Shown piece after piece: positions 21,701 to 29,725 of a DNA stretch of 64,000 bases. Under the pieces are notes generated by a model. That model worked only from the letters and a program-made list of their open reading frames with translations, ran no database searches and had not been told where the DNA came from. Source of the DNA: Phenylobacterium glaciei (GTDB taxonomy: Bacteria; Pseudomonadota; Alphaproteobacteria; Caulobacterales; Caulobacteraceae); assembly GCF_016772415.1 (NCBI RefSeq), contig NZ_JAGSGD010000001.1:496001-560000 (forward strand). The letters are read 5' to 3'. The translations under genes and the position numbers were made by a program. The stretch's first letter is position 1; each line of letters opens with the position of its first letter.

Positions 21701-23842
21701 GCCGCCGGTGTCGCCCTGGTCGACCTTGACCCCCAGATAGAGGGGCTTGGTGCGGACCTTGAGGTTCAGGCCCTCGCGCACCGGACGGCCGCCGGGTTCG
21801 AAGACGCTGGCGGTCATCACCACGGCCAGGGGCTGGGCGGTATCGCCGGCCTCTGCGGCCGACAGTTTCAGGGTCGCGCGGCCCTCGCCGTCGGTGACGG
21901 TCTGGCCGAGGTCGAGATACTTCTCCTCGAAGGGGGTGACCTGGTCGCCCCAGGCATAGCCCTCGAACTGCGGGAAGGGATCGGCGTCGACCTTCAGGCG
22001 GGCCTCGCCCTGCACCTGCAGGCCGGCGCCCGCCGCGCCATAGAGGAAGCGGGCGTTGACCTCGACATTGCGGATCTCGGCAGTCTTCAGCGGTACCGAT
22101 TCCTGGCCGACGGTGGTGACGGCCAGCCGTTGCGGGGCGAAGTCCTCGACCGAGAAGCTGAGTTCACCGGCCGGTTTTTCCAGGCCATCGATCTCGATCT
22201 TGGCGGTCCAGCGACCGCGCGGCGCGCTCTTGGGCAGCACCACGTCGGCGCCGACCGAGCCCGTCGGGGCGCGGTCGAAGGCGTAGCGCTTGAACTCCAC
22301 GCCGGACGGACGGCGCACGACGATGGCACCCTTGCGGTCCTTCACGGCCTTGACCTCGCGGTCGCGGAGCAGGGCGTTGAGGTGGACCGTCTCGCCGGGG
22401 CGATAGATGCCGCGGTCGCCATAGACATAGGCGTCGACAGCGGTGGCGGTGGCGCGGCCGGCCGTCCCGCCCTGGCTCTCTTCGGAGGTGCGGCCGCCGA
22501 TCCCTTGCTTGGACAGGTCGACGGGGGCGCGGTCGAGGTCCAGCACGGCCAGGTCGCCGGCCTGGCCATAGGCCATCACCATCTTGGCGTCGGCCGGGCC
22601 TTCGCCCTCCAGCAGGGCGTGGTCGAAGTGGACCCGGCCCGAGGCGTCGGCGCTGGCCGCGGCCAGGTCCTCGCCGTTGCGGGCGACCAGGGTGACCTTC
22701 ACGCCCGGCAGCACCTTGGCGGTCTTCAGGGAGCGGACCACGACATCGAGGGATTCCGAGCCGTCATAGGCCGACAGCGCCATGTCGGTGAACATCACCC
22801 AGCGGCGGGCCTGGGCCGGCGGATTGGGATCGAGGTTCTCGCCGTCGTCGCCCTTGATGGCCCGGCCGCCCGAGGCGTCGCGCGCCTTGATGACATAGCC
22901 GCCCGGCTTCATGTCCTTGAGCACGGCGCCCAGGGGGAAGACGGTGGTGGTGCGGTCGCCGGCGTTCTGGACGTTGACCGCCACCTCGCCCTTCCAGACT
23001 ACGCGGCCCTCGTCGTCGGGGCTGTCGGAGCCGTAGTCGTCGGAATACTGGCCCTCCGGCGTGGGATCGGGCGCGCTGATCGACTTGCGGACCAGGTTGC
23101 GGTCCACCACGCGCCAGACCTCGACATAGAGGCGGCTGACATTGACGGTCTCGATGCCGATGCCGTCGGCGTCCTCGCGGGGCAGGATCACGCCCTCGCC
23201 GGCGAAGCCGACGTAAGGGGGCTTTTCGCCGAAGGTGAAGTCGACGTCGGCGTTGGCGGCCAGCACCTCACCGCCACGGGCGGGCAGGCCCTTGAGCAGG
23301 GTCACGCGGCGATCGGTGAAGCCGACGCCCGCGACGCAAAGCTCGGAGCCCTTCACCGAGACGGCGGGGCTGCTTCCCAGGTCGGGCGCCACCAGCACGA
23401 AGTCGGCATAGGACTTGGCGGGGTCGAGCGGCCGGGTCAGCTCGACGCAGGCCATGGGTTCGGGCTTGGAGGTGTCGATGCGCGAGCGCCAGACGGCGAA
23501 GCCTTCCGGCTTGGGGATGCCCCTGCGCGGCGCGGCGGCGCCCCGGGGCTTGCCGAACAGGGACCAGCCCTGGGCGCCCGGCTCCAGCTTGGCGGCGGGA
23601 CCGGCCTTGCCGGCGCCGAACAGGGACAGGCCATCCATGCCCTTGGCGGCGATGAAGCCGCCGCCGAAGGCGGCCACCAGCAGGCCTGCGGCCAGCAGGC
23701 CTGGCACGCGGCTGGCCCGCGCGCGGTCGGTCCAGCCCTTCAGGCGGTCGCGGAAAGTCGAGGCGGGGCGTTGCGGCGCCGGCTCGGGCCGGGGCATGGG
23801 CTCAGGTGCGCCCTCGGTCGGCGTCTCGTCGCTCGGAGCCAT
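18722..23842 (-). CDS. Bacterial alpha-2-macroglobulin with thioester motif
   Basis: A 1706-residue protein with a short cytoplasmic N-terminus, one membrane helix (about residues 47-66), then MG-type beta-sandwich domains and the thioester region. The thioester motif C1242-T-E1244-Q1245 lies in RYPYGCTEQTIS and is followed by the alpha-helical toroid domain. In animals and bacteria these proteins trap proteases covalently after bait-region cleavage. The linked pbpC suggests the known periplasmic defence-and-repair pair: the trap neutralises invading proteases while PBP1C mends the wall. No lipobox is seen; membrane attachment is by the helix. Length fits the family. Confidence 0.92.
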   Translation of the reverse strand: MAPSDETPTEGAPEPMPRPEPAPQRPASTFRDRLKGWTDRARASRVPGLLAAGLLVAAFGGGFIAAKGMDGLSLFGAGKAGPAAKLEPGAQGWSLFGKPRGAAAPRRGIPKPEGFAVWRSRIDTSKPEPMACVELTRPLDPAKSYADFVLVAPDLGSSPAVSVKGSELCVAGVGFTDRRVTLLKGLPARGGEVLAANADVDFTFGEKPPYVGFAGEGVILPREDADGIGIETVNVSRLYVEVWRVVDRNLVRKSISAPDPTPEGQYSDDYGSDSPDDEGRVVWKGEVAVNVQNAGDRTTTVFPLGAVLKDMKPGGYVIKARDASGGRAIKGDDGENLDPNPPAQARRWVMFTDMALSAYDGSESLDVVVRSLKTAKVLPGVKVTLVARNGEDLAAASADASGRVHFDHALLEGEGPADAKMVMAYGQAGDLAVLDLDRAPVDLSKQGIGGRTSEESQGGTAGRATATAVDAYVYGDRGIYRPGETVHLNALLRDREVKAVKDRKGAIVVRRPSGVEFKRYAFDRAPTGSVGADVVLPKSAPRGRWTAKIEIDGLEKPAGELSFSVEDFAPQRLAVTTVGQESVPLKTAEIRNVEVNARFLYGAAGAGLQVQGEARLKVDADPFPQFEGYAWGDQVTPFEEKYLDLGQTVTDGEGRATLKLSAAEAGDTAQPLAVVMTASVFEPGGRPVREGLNLKVRTKPLYLGVKVDQGDTGGNGDPTIALNIIAADAAGKRTSANGVAYSLIAENWDYDWFQQDGRWQWRRTSRDVVVQKGALNVGAGAPARIARRLGWGDYRLELTGPGGVKSVIRFASGWGAPAKDVEAPDFVRVSAGAKAYAQGDTVEITLKPPYAGEAQIAVATDRLIDFKTVTVGKEGATVRLKTNGAWGGGAYVLVSVVQPRDPVAAPKPRRALGLVYVPLDPKDRKLTVELNTPVKVDSKTLLSVPISIKGAGFGGRAHVTLAAVDEGILRLTKFDSPDPVKWYFGKKALTLDYRDDYGRMLDPNLGAPANVNFGGDEIGGEGLTVTPIKTVALWSGVVETGLDGKAVIKFPAPDFNGELRLMAVAWTDTAVGSASKPLTVREPVVTELSLPRFLAPGDKAFATLELHNLEGKVGEYVAQLTSSGGILAPFKKAYQLAHNQRVAERIPFDAPTRAGIGKVGFTVTGPGFTTARDYPIQTRLGWSPITRTTIELQRPGTSYTPTANLLSGLAAGDATLQVSYSPFRGFDPGPIAVALSRYPYGCTEQTISAAYPLLYAQEVTADPKVKRSSAALAGAVGRLLDRQTLDGAFGLWRVGDGEADAWLGAYATDFLIEAQRAGVPVPQQAVDRALSAMRQVSRPDGWVSISYRTEYPEWWAGSPEASKKATETMRSRASAYALYVLAKGGRGDLGRLRWWHDVQMKSEKSPLAKAQVGAGLALMGDHARARSALRQAIAGLGYREDSDWYQSPLRDLAGVIALAYEAGESGMARGLQGRLENAVKDPDSLNTQEQARLLQAAHFMLKAAGPIKVTATGAIPLSSAGGAPRWAVGKLAGASFVNGGNALWRTVTVTGTPIAAPPASESGLSLSKRLVGFTGGAVDPRALRQGDRVIVLVSGRSSQARSMALVIDDPLPAGFEIETVLGPDDAQSGPFKFLGTLSTADVQESRDDRYVAAMDLAGKGTFAFAYVARAVTAGDFLLPGAQAKDMYRPALNARTAADRTTISPGP

Positions 23843-24190
23843 CGTGCCCTCCCCAGATGACAGTGTGTCTCGCGCAGAGGGGAGGGCAAAGGCGCGCCAA
23901 GGTCAATTGTTGCAACCAGTTGCGGGGGCCTTCGGCGTGGATTTATTGAGGTCCGCCTTCGGGGGTGAGAGCGGGCCCCGATCGCCGCCGTCGCAGGCGT
24001 CATCTGGTGACCAGGGGTCTTCCCGTGGACGATTTTTCGCGCAACGCCCGAGCTGGAGGCCGGCGCACCGCCTTTCACAAAAAATCTACATCCACGCTGC
24101 GCTGCGTCGCGCGCGCAACCGCTTGACAGCAAGGCGCGTTGGAGTCGTGATCAGGCATTCCTGCTGCAACGCAACAAAGCGAGGCCGCCC
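23843..24190. other. 348-bp gene-free stretch between the alpha-2-macroglobulin gene and a small plus-strand gene
   Basis: This divergent region should hold promoters for both neighbours. It is less GC-rich around 23905-23950 (CAATTGTTGCAACCAGTTGC) and 24075-24095. Several open frames cross it but none has a ribosome-binding site or recognisable composition. I see no SigT-type motif, terminator or repeat copy in it. Confidence 0.5.
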
Positions 24191-24370
24191 ATGACAGACC
24201 AACCGTTCGCCTACTCGCTGGCCCATGCCGAGCGTGGTTGGTCGTGGTCTGTCTATGACGAGGACGGCGAGACCGTCGCCACCGGCCTCGACCTCAGCCA
24301 GTCCGACGCCCAGGCCGCCGTCGAAGCCACCATCCGCCGCGTCTCCTGGAGATACGCGCCTAGCGCTTGA
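24191..24370 (+). CDS. Small conserved-looking protein of unknown function (59 aa)
   Basis: Reads MTDQPFAYSLAHAERGWSWS... and ends W-R-Y-A-P-S-A. The aromatic and acidic pattern W-S-W-S-V-Y-D-E-D-G-E-T-V-A-T-G suggests one small beta-hairpin unit followed by a helix (SQSDAQAAVEATIRRV), as in short all-cytoplasmic proteins of Caulobacterales. Codon use is like its neighbours. GAGG lies at 24181-24184, seven bases before the ATG. No family recognised. Confidence 0.6.
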   Translation: MTDQPFAYSLAHAERGWSWSVYDEDGETVATGLDLSQSDAQAAVEATIRRVSWRYAPSA

Positions 24371-24452
24371 CGGTTAACCCCGCGGGAGGTCCCATCGCGG
24401 TCATGGCGGCGCAGATGCGTCGCGACCCCCTCCGCGCAAGGACACCCCTCGC

Positions 24453-26252
24453 ATGCGATCCCAACTGCTGGCGGCCACCGCGGTCGCCCTGCTGGCCTTT
24501 GGTCCAGCCGCCGCCCAAGACGTGAAACCCACCCCCGCCCAGGCCAAGGCCTTTGTCGACAAGGCCGAGGCCGATCTGGCCGGCTTCAACGAATATGCCT
24601 CCAAGGCCTCCTGGGTGCGGGCCACCTACATCACCGAGGACACCCAGTGGCTGGAGGCCAAGTCCAGCGCCGAACAGAACGTGCTGGCCACCGGCTACGC
24701 CAAGCAGGCCGCGAAGTATGACGGGGTCGCCGTCGATCCGGTGACGGCGCGCAAGCTGAAGCTGCTGAAGCTGTACCTGACCTCTCCAGCCCCCGACCGG
24801 CCGGGCGCGGCGGCGGAACTGGCCGCCCTGCAGTCGAAGCTGGACTCCACCTATTCCACCGGCAAGTTCCCTTACCAGGGCAAGTCGCTCACCCTGAACG
24901 ACGCCGAGGACATCCTGGCCAGGAGCCGTGATCCGGCCGAGCTGAAGGCGGTCTGGGAGGGCTGGCACTCCATCGCCCCGCCCATGAAGGCCGACTACGC
25001 CAAGGCCGCGGCGCTCACCAACGAGGGCGCCAAGGGCCTGGGCTTCGCCGACACCGGCGCGCTTTGGCGCTCCAACTACGACATGGACCCCGACGCCTTC
25101 GCCGCCGAGATTGATCGGCTGTGGACCCAGGTGGAGCCCTTCTACCGCAACCTCCACTGCTATGTGCGCGCCCGGCTCAACGACAAGTATGGCGACACCG
25201 TCCAGCCCCGCACCGGTCCGATCCGCGCCGACCTGACCGGCAACATGTGGGCCCAGTCCTGGGGCAATATCTATGACGTGGTGGCGCCGAAGACGGCGGC
25301 CTCCAGCTACAGCCTCGACGACCTGCTGGTGAAGCACGGCTACACCCCGGTGAAGATGACCCAGACCGGCGAGGCCTTCTATTCGTCGCTCGGGTTCGCG
25401 CCCCTGCCCAAGACCTTCTGGGAACGTTCGATGCTGGAGCGGCCCCGGGATCGGGAGGTCACCTGCCACGCCTCGGCCTGGGACGTGAACGACCGCGACG
25501 ACATCCGCATCAAGGCCTGCCTGAAGGTGAACGCCGAGGACTTCTACACCGTCCACCACGAGCTGGGTCACAACTACTACCAGCGGGCCTATTCGGATCA
25601 GCCCTTCCTGTTCAAGGGCTCGGCCAATGACGGCTTCCACGAGGCGGTCGGCGACCTGGCCGGCATGTCGGCGCTCACCCCCACCTACCTCAATCAGATC
25701 GGCCTGCTGGACAAGGTCCCGGGCCCGGAGGAGGACATCCCCTATCTGCTGAAGATGGCGCTCGACAAGATCGCCTTCCTGCCCTTCGGCCTGATGATCG
25801 ACAAGTGGCGCTGGCAGGTGTTCTCAGGCCAGGTTGATCAGGCTCACTACAACGAAGCCTGGTGGAAGCTGCGCAACCAGTACCAGGGCCTGGCCCCGCC
25901 TGGCCCGCGCCCGGCCGACGCCTTCGATCCCGCCGCCAAGTACCACATCGCCGCCAGCGTCCCGTACATGCGCTACTTCCTGGCCTTCAATTACGAGTTC
26001 CAGTTCCAGCGCGCGGCCTGCAAGCAGATGGGCTGGAAGGGGCCGCTGCACCGTTGCTCGCTCTATGGCCGCAAGGACGTCGGCGAGAAGCTGAACGCGA
26101 TGCTGGCGCTGGGCAATTCCCAGCCCTGGCAGGACACGCTGAAGGTCTATTCGGGCGAGACCCGCACCGACGGCAGCGCCATCACCGAGTACTTCAAGCC
26201 CCTGAATGTCTGGCTGATCCAGCAGAACAAGGGCGAGCACTGCGGGTGGTGA
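24453..26252 (+). CDS. Peptidase family M2 (angiotensin-converting-enzyme-like) zinc dipeptidyl carboxypeptidase
   Basis: The 599-residue protein has a cleavable signal peptide (residues 1-21, ending AAAQ) and the M2 gluzincin core: H369-E-L-G-H373 and the third zinc ligand Glu397 in GFHEAVGD, 24 residues later as in human ACE. Upstream CHASAWDV and downstream FNYEFQFQRAACKQ also match. It should remove C-terminal dipeptides from peptides in the periplasm. The single domain resembles the Xanthomonas ACE homologue. A hairpin at 26264-26289 follows. Confidence 0.93.
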   Translation: MRSQLLAATAVALLAFGPAAAQDVKPTPAQAKAFVDKAEADLAGFNEYASKASWVRATYITEDTQWLEAKSSAEQNVLATGYAKQAAKYDGVAVDPVTARKLKLLKLYLTSPAPDRPGAAAELAALQSKLDSTYSTGKFPYQGKSLTLNDAEDILARSRDPAELKAVWEGWHSIAPPMKADYAKAAALTNEGAKGLGFADTGALWRSNYDMDPDAFAAEIDRLWTQVEPFYRNLHCYVRARLNDKYGDTVQPRTGPIRADLTGNMWAQSWGNIYDVVAPKTAASSYSLDDLLVKHGYTPVKMTQTGEAFYSSLGFAPLPKTFWERSMLERPRDREVTCHASAWDVNDRDDIRIKACLKVNAEDFYTVHHELGHNYYQRAYSDQPFLFKGSANDGFHEAVGDLAGMSALTPTYLNQIGLLDKVPGPEEDIPYLLKMALDKIAFLPFGLMIDKWRWQVFSGQVDQAHYNEAWWKLRNQYQGLAPPGPRPADAFDPAAKYHIAASVPYMRYFLAFNYEFQFQRAACKQMGWKGPLHRCSLYGRKDVGEKLNAMLALGNSQPWQDTLKVYSGETRTDGSAITEYFKPLNVWLIQQNKGEHCGW

Positions 26253-26263
26253 TCTGATGGGCC

Positions 26264-26292
26264 GGCGCCGTGGGAGTCCTTACGGCGCCGTT
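26264..26292 (+). terminator. Probable terminator after the M2 peptidase
   Basis: GGCGCCGT (26264-26271) and ACGGCGCC (26282-26289) form eight perfect pairs followed by GTTT, 12 bases behind the stop codon. Confidence 0.6.
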
Positions 26293-26403
26293 TACCCTGC
26301 ACGGCGCCTCTTTCGTTTACGCTGATCTGCGACATTGCCCCGATCTTCCTGCGATCGGGGGCGTGGCGTGCGCGCGAAACTCAACAAAGATGGTGCTCGG
26401 CGG

Positions 26404-28014
26404 ATGGGCTGGCGCGTGCGCCTGCTGCGCCGCCTTGTGTCAGGCGCCAAGGACGAGAACGGCGCCGCGGCGGTGTTCTTTGCCGTCTCCTTGATCCTGC
26501 TGGCCCCCTTGATGCTGGGCCTGTTCGACATCTACCTGGCCTCGACCCAGCGCAACAACCTGCAGGACGCGCTGGACGCCGCGACCCTGTTCGCGGCCCG
26601 CTCGACCGGCACGACCACCGCGGCGGTGGACACCGTGGGCGACGCGGCCCTGACCGCCAACCTGGTGCTGCCGACCGGTGCGACCCTGGTGGCGTCGAAC
26701 TTCACCCTCGTGGGCGACAAGGTGGTGGGCTACGCCGAGGTCTCACCCCCGGCGCTGGCGCCCGGCGTCTGGACCCACGCCAATGTGAAGGCCAATTCCG
26801 AGGTCGTGCGCTCGCTGGACAAGCTGGAGATCGCGCTGGTTCTCGACAACACCGGCTCGATGCAGGGCACCAAGCTCACCACCCTCAAGGACGCCGCGTC
26901 GGCCATGGTCGACAAGCTGGTTGAAGCTTCGAGCCGCTCGACCCAGGTCGACCCGCTCAAGATCGCCCTGGTGCCCTTCTCCACCACTGTGCGGGTGCAG
27001 AACACCACGGCGCTGACCAGCTACAACATCACCACCCACACGGGCACGGGCATCCCCGCCTGGATCGACCCGATGGGCTCGTCGCACTACGGTACGGGCG
27101 TCAACAACGACATCTTCGAGACGGCGGTGGGCAACACCACCACCAAGACCGACCGCTTCGCCATGATGAAGGCCATCGGCCAGTCCTGGAGCGGCTGCGT
27201 GGAGGCTCGCGCCCAGCCTTACGACATCAAGGAAGACGCCGCGGTCTCGACGACCCCGGCCTCGATGTTCATCCCCTACTTCTGGCCCGACGAGCCCGAC
27301 GCCAACCATTACAACAACTATATGGACGACGGCGGCTCGGGCCTGACCGACAGACAGAAGGAACGCCGGACGGCCAAGTACACCGGCGGCTCGATGAAGC
27401 GCACCGGAGCCCTGACCCTCGATAGCTCGGGCTACGGCGTCTATGCGCTCGGCCCCAATGCGGGCTGCACGCTCGCGCCCGTCATCCCGCTCACCACCAG
27501 CAGCGCCACCATCAAGACCGGCATCACCAGCATGACGGCGGTGGGCGAGACCAACATTCCGCTCGGCCTGGTCTGGGGCTGGCACGCCCTGGCCCCGGCC
27601 GGCCCGTTCACCCTGGGTTCGCCCTACGGCACCGCCCACGTCCGCAAGATCATCATTCTGATGACCGACGGCGAGAACACCATGAACAACCCGTCCAGGA
27701 GCGGCGAGTCGAACGCCTCGTTCTACGGCGGCCTAGGCTACATCTGGCAGAACATGCTGGGCACCACCTCGACCGACGGCGCGGTTCGGGCCAGCGCCAT
27801 CGACGACCGCTTGAAGCTGCTCTGCACGGCGGTGAAGAACCGGGACATCGTCATCTACACGGTGCGGGTCGAGGTCACGAGTGGCACGTCGACACTGTTG
27901 CAGGACTGCGCGTCGACGCCGGACAAGTTCTACGACGTGCAGAACGTCTCGGATCTGCAGGCCGCTTTCGACGCCATCGCCGGCTCCATCGACAACCTGC
28001 GGCTCAGCAAATGA
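26404..28014 (+). CDS. TadG-like pilus-assembly protein with von Willebrand A domain
   Basis: The 536-residue product starts with a TadE/TadG-type segment: a basic stretch, then DENGAAAVFFAVSLILLAPL (a glycine-rich prepilin-like helix) and LASTQRNNLQDALDAATLFA. A VWA domain follows with a MIDAS-type D-N-T-G-S and a second site MTDGENT near the C-terminus; a long insertion (WIDPMGSS... to ...GSMKRTG) separates them. TadG proteins localise to the envelope and help Flp pili or adhesion. No tad/cpa genes are next to it, so it may act alone. ATG 26404 is used; GTG 26368 is possible. Confidence 0.8.
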   Translation: MGWRVRLLRRLVSGAKDENGAAAVFFAVSLILLAPLMLGLFDIYLASTQRNNLQDALDAATLFAARSTGTTTAAVDTVGDAALTANLVLPTGATLVASNFTLVGDKVVGYAEVSPPALAPGVWTHANVKANSEVVRSLDKLEIALVLDNTGSMQGTKLTTLKDAASAMVDKLVEASSRSTQVDPLKIALVPFSTTVRVQNTTALTSYNITTHTGTGIPAWIDPMGSSHYGTGVNNDIFETAVGNTTTKTDRFAMMKAIGQSWSGCVEARAQPYDIKEDAAVSTTPASMFIPYFWPDEPDANHYNNYMDDGGSGLTDRQKERRTAKYTGGSMKRTGALTLDSSGYGVYALGPNAGCTLAPVIPLTTSSATIKTGITSMTAVGETNIPLGLVWGWHALAPAGPFTLGSPYGTAHVRKIIILMTDGENTMNNPSRSGESNASFYGGLGYIWQNMLGTTSTDGAVRASAIDDRLKLLCTAVKNRDIVIYTVRVEVTSGTSTLLQDCASTPDKFYDVQNVSDLQAAFDAIAGSIDNLRLSK

Positions 28015-28030
28015 CAGCACGCCTTGAGAA

Positions 28031-28195
28031 CTGACCTCCGGAGGCCTATCTTGGTCTCCGGCGGGTCTGCTGCGGATCTCGTCGAAGGCAACAAATCCCA
28101 GAGACCTTAATTCTCTCTACGGGAGCTGTCCCTGTCCGGGCTCGTGGGCCCGGGCATATGGCGCCCACCTGGTATACCAGGTCCGAGGGGGTTTT
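28031..28195 (+). ncRNA. ssrS: Probable 6S RNA
   Basis: The 237-bp gap ahead of the 5-formyl-THF cyclo-ligase gene is highly structured. The ends CTCCGGA (28036-28042) and TCCGAGG (28182-28188) form a closing stem with one bulge. Inside, GGTCTC near 28053 pairs with GAGACC near 28101, GGGCCCGGG occurs near 28147, and ACCTGGTATACCAGGT (28167-28182) is a perfect hairpin on the 3' side, followed by a T-run (GGGGGTTTT). 6S RNA directly upstream of ygfA/fau is a conserved order in proteobacteria. It would bind the housekeeping RNA polymerase holoenzyme. Exact ends are approximate. Confidence 0.7.
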
Positions 28196-28251
28196 AACCG
28201 TCCTTCACGGCTCTCGCGGCGCCGCCACCCGTTTCCCTGTATAGCGGCAGG

Positions 28252-28827
28252 GTGACCCCGATGATCTCCAAGACCGACCTGCGCGCGCGCCTGCGCACCC
28301 TGAGAAAGGCGCTGGCCATCGCCGCGCCCGACGCCGCCGAGCGCGCGGCGGCCCTGTTGCCGCTCGAACGTCTACCGGCCTTCGCCGCCTTCAGCGGCTA
28401 CCACGCCGTCGGCTCGGAGCTCGACCCCAGTCCGCTGATCCGCCGTCTGTCCGCCACCGGGGCCATGCTGGCCCTGCCCGTGGCGCTGGCCCCCGGGCAG
28501 GCCCTGGTGTTCCGCGCCTGGGACCCCCGGGACCTCCTGGTTCCGGACGCGGTGGGCGTTCCGGCCCCGCCGCCCTCCGCGCCTGGCCTGCACCCGGACC
28601 TGGTGATCACGCCCCTGCTGGCCTTCGACCGAAAGGGCGGACGCCTGGGCCAGGGCGGAGGCTATTATGACCGGACGCTGGAAACCCTTCGCAGCGGCCG
28701 GCGGGTCTTCGTCCTGGGCCTGGCCTATGCCGGCCAGGAGGTCGAACCCATGGACCTTGACCCCCACGACCAGAGGCTGGACGCCATCCTCACCGAAACC
28801 GGCTATATGGAGGTCCAGACCAGCTAA
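28252..28827 (+). CDS. 5-formyltetrahydrofolate cyclo-ligase
   Basis: A 191-residue protein starting GTG (MTPMISKTDLRARLRTLRKAL); ATG 28261 is an alternative. It has the family's N-terminal K-x-x-L-R-x-x-x-R-x-x-R pattern, FSGYHAVGSELDPSPLI, DLVITPLLAFDRKGGRLGQG and GGYYDRTL, the ATP- and folate-binding G-R-L-G-x-G-x-G-Y-Y-D signature. It converts 5-formyl-THF to methenyl-THF. It follows the probable 6S RNA and precedes ymdB by 9 bases. Confidence 0.93.
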   Translation: MTPMISKTDLRARLRTLRKALAIAAPDAAERAAALLPLERLPAFAAFSGYHAVGSELDPSPLIRRLSATGAMLALPVALAPGQALVFRAWDPRDLLVPDAVGVPAPPPSAPGLHPDLVITPLLAFDRKGGRLGQGGGYYDRTLETLRSGRRVFVLGLAYAGQEVEPMDLDPHDQRLDAILTETGYMEVQTS

Positions 28828-28836
28828 GGACTTTCC

Positions 28837-29676
28837 ATGCGTTTTGCTTTCTTCGGGGATGTGGTGGGCCGCGCCGGGCGCGACGGGATTTCCGACCACC
28901 TGCCCGCCCTGCGCCGCCGGCTTGGCCTGGATTTCGTGATCATCAACGCCGAGAACGCCGCCTCCGGCTTCGGGATCACCGAGAACACGGCCCGCGAGCT
29001 GTTCGACGCCGGCGCCGACTGCCTGACGCTGGGCAACCACTCCTTCGACCAGAAGGAGGCTCTCACCTATATCGTCCGCGAGCCGCGCCTGATCCGACCG
29101 GTGAACTATCCGCTGTTCGCCGACACCCCTGGCCGCGGCTCGCAGATGTTCGAGACCGGCAAGGGTCAGCGCATCCTGGTGATCAATGTCCTGGGGCGCG
29201 TCCACATGGACAGCCTGGATGACCCCTTCGCCTCTGTGGACAAGGAATTGGAGGCCTGCCCCCTGGGGATGGCCGTGGACGCCATCGTCGTCGACATGCA
29301 CGCCGAGGCCACCAGCGAGAAGATGGCCATGGGCCATTTCTGCGACGGCCGCGCCAGCCTGGTGGTGGGCACCCACACCCACGTGCCGACCGCCGATTGC
29401 CAGATCCTGAACGGCGGCACCGCCTACCAGACCGACGCCGGCGCCTGCGCCGACTATGACAGCGTCATCGGCAACCAGAAGGAAGAGCCCCTGCGCCGCT
29501 TCACCACCCGCATCTCCGGCGGCCGCTACAAGCCGGCCGAAGGTCCGGCCACGGTCTGCGGAGTCTATGTGGAGACCGACGACGCCACGGGCCTGGCCCG
29601 CCGGGTCGAGCCGATCCGCATCGGCGGCCGGCTTTCGGAAACCGTGCCCGTGCTGGACGCAGTGGCGGCGGAATAA
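28837..29676 (+). CDS. YmdB/TIGR00282-family metallophosphoesterase
   Basis: The 279-residue protein has FFGDVVGRAGRDG (D-x-x-G metal ligands), INAENAASGFGIT (N-A-E-N), GNHSFDQKE (G-N-H), NVLGRVHMD, VDMHAEATSEKMAMG and GTHTHVPTAD. This exact series defines the YmdB family, which hydrolyses 2',3'-cyclic nucleotides and affects RNA turnover and biofilm behaviour in Bacillus. The short spacing to the cyclo-ligase gene makes an operon likely. A shortened family A repeat follows. Confidence 0.9.
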   Translation: MRFAFFGDVVGRAGRDGISDHLPALRRRLGLDFVIINAENAASGFGITENTARELFDAGADCLTLGNHSFDQKEALTYIVREPRLIRPVNYPLFADTPGRGSQMFETGKGQRILVINVLGRVHMDSLDDPFASVDKELEACPLGMAVDAIVVDMHAEATSEKMAMGHFCDGRASLVVGTHTHVPTADCQILNGGTAYQTDAGACADYDSVIGNQKEEPLRRFTTRISGGRYKPAEGPATVCGVYVETDDATGLARRVEPIRIGGRLSETVPVLDAVAAE

Positions 29677-29685
29677 CACCCATCA

Positions 29686-29718
29686 TCGTCATCCCCGGGA
29701 CAAGCCCGGCCATGACGA
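29686..29718. repeat. Dispersed palindromic element, family A, collapsed copy
   Basis: Only the two termini remain: TCGTCATCCCCGGG (from 29686) runs straight into ACAAGCCCGGCCATGACGA (to 29718). It is a hairpin lying between the convergent ymdB and histidine kinase genes and may serve both as terminator. Confidence 0.7.
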
Positions 29719-29725
29719 TCTGATT

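Noticed and set aside
19349..23860. A 1503-codon open frame on the plus strand
   Set aside because: It is antisense to the alpha-2-macroglobulin gene; high GC leaves long stop-free antisense frames. The product is His/Gly/Arg-rich without any domain.
23740..24132. A 130-codon frame on the minus strand upstream of the alpha-2-macroglobulin gene
   Set aside because: It overlaps the start of that gene in another frame, is Arg/Pro-rich and lacks a ribosome-binding site.
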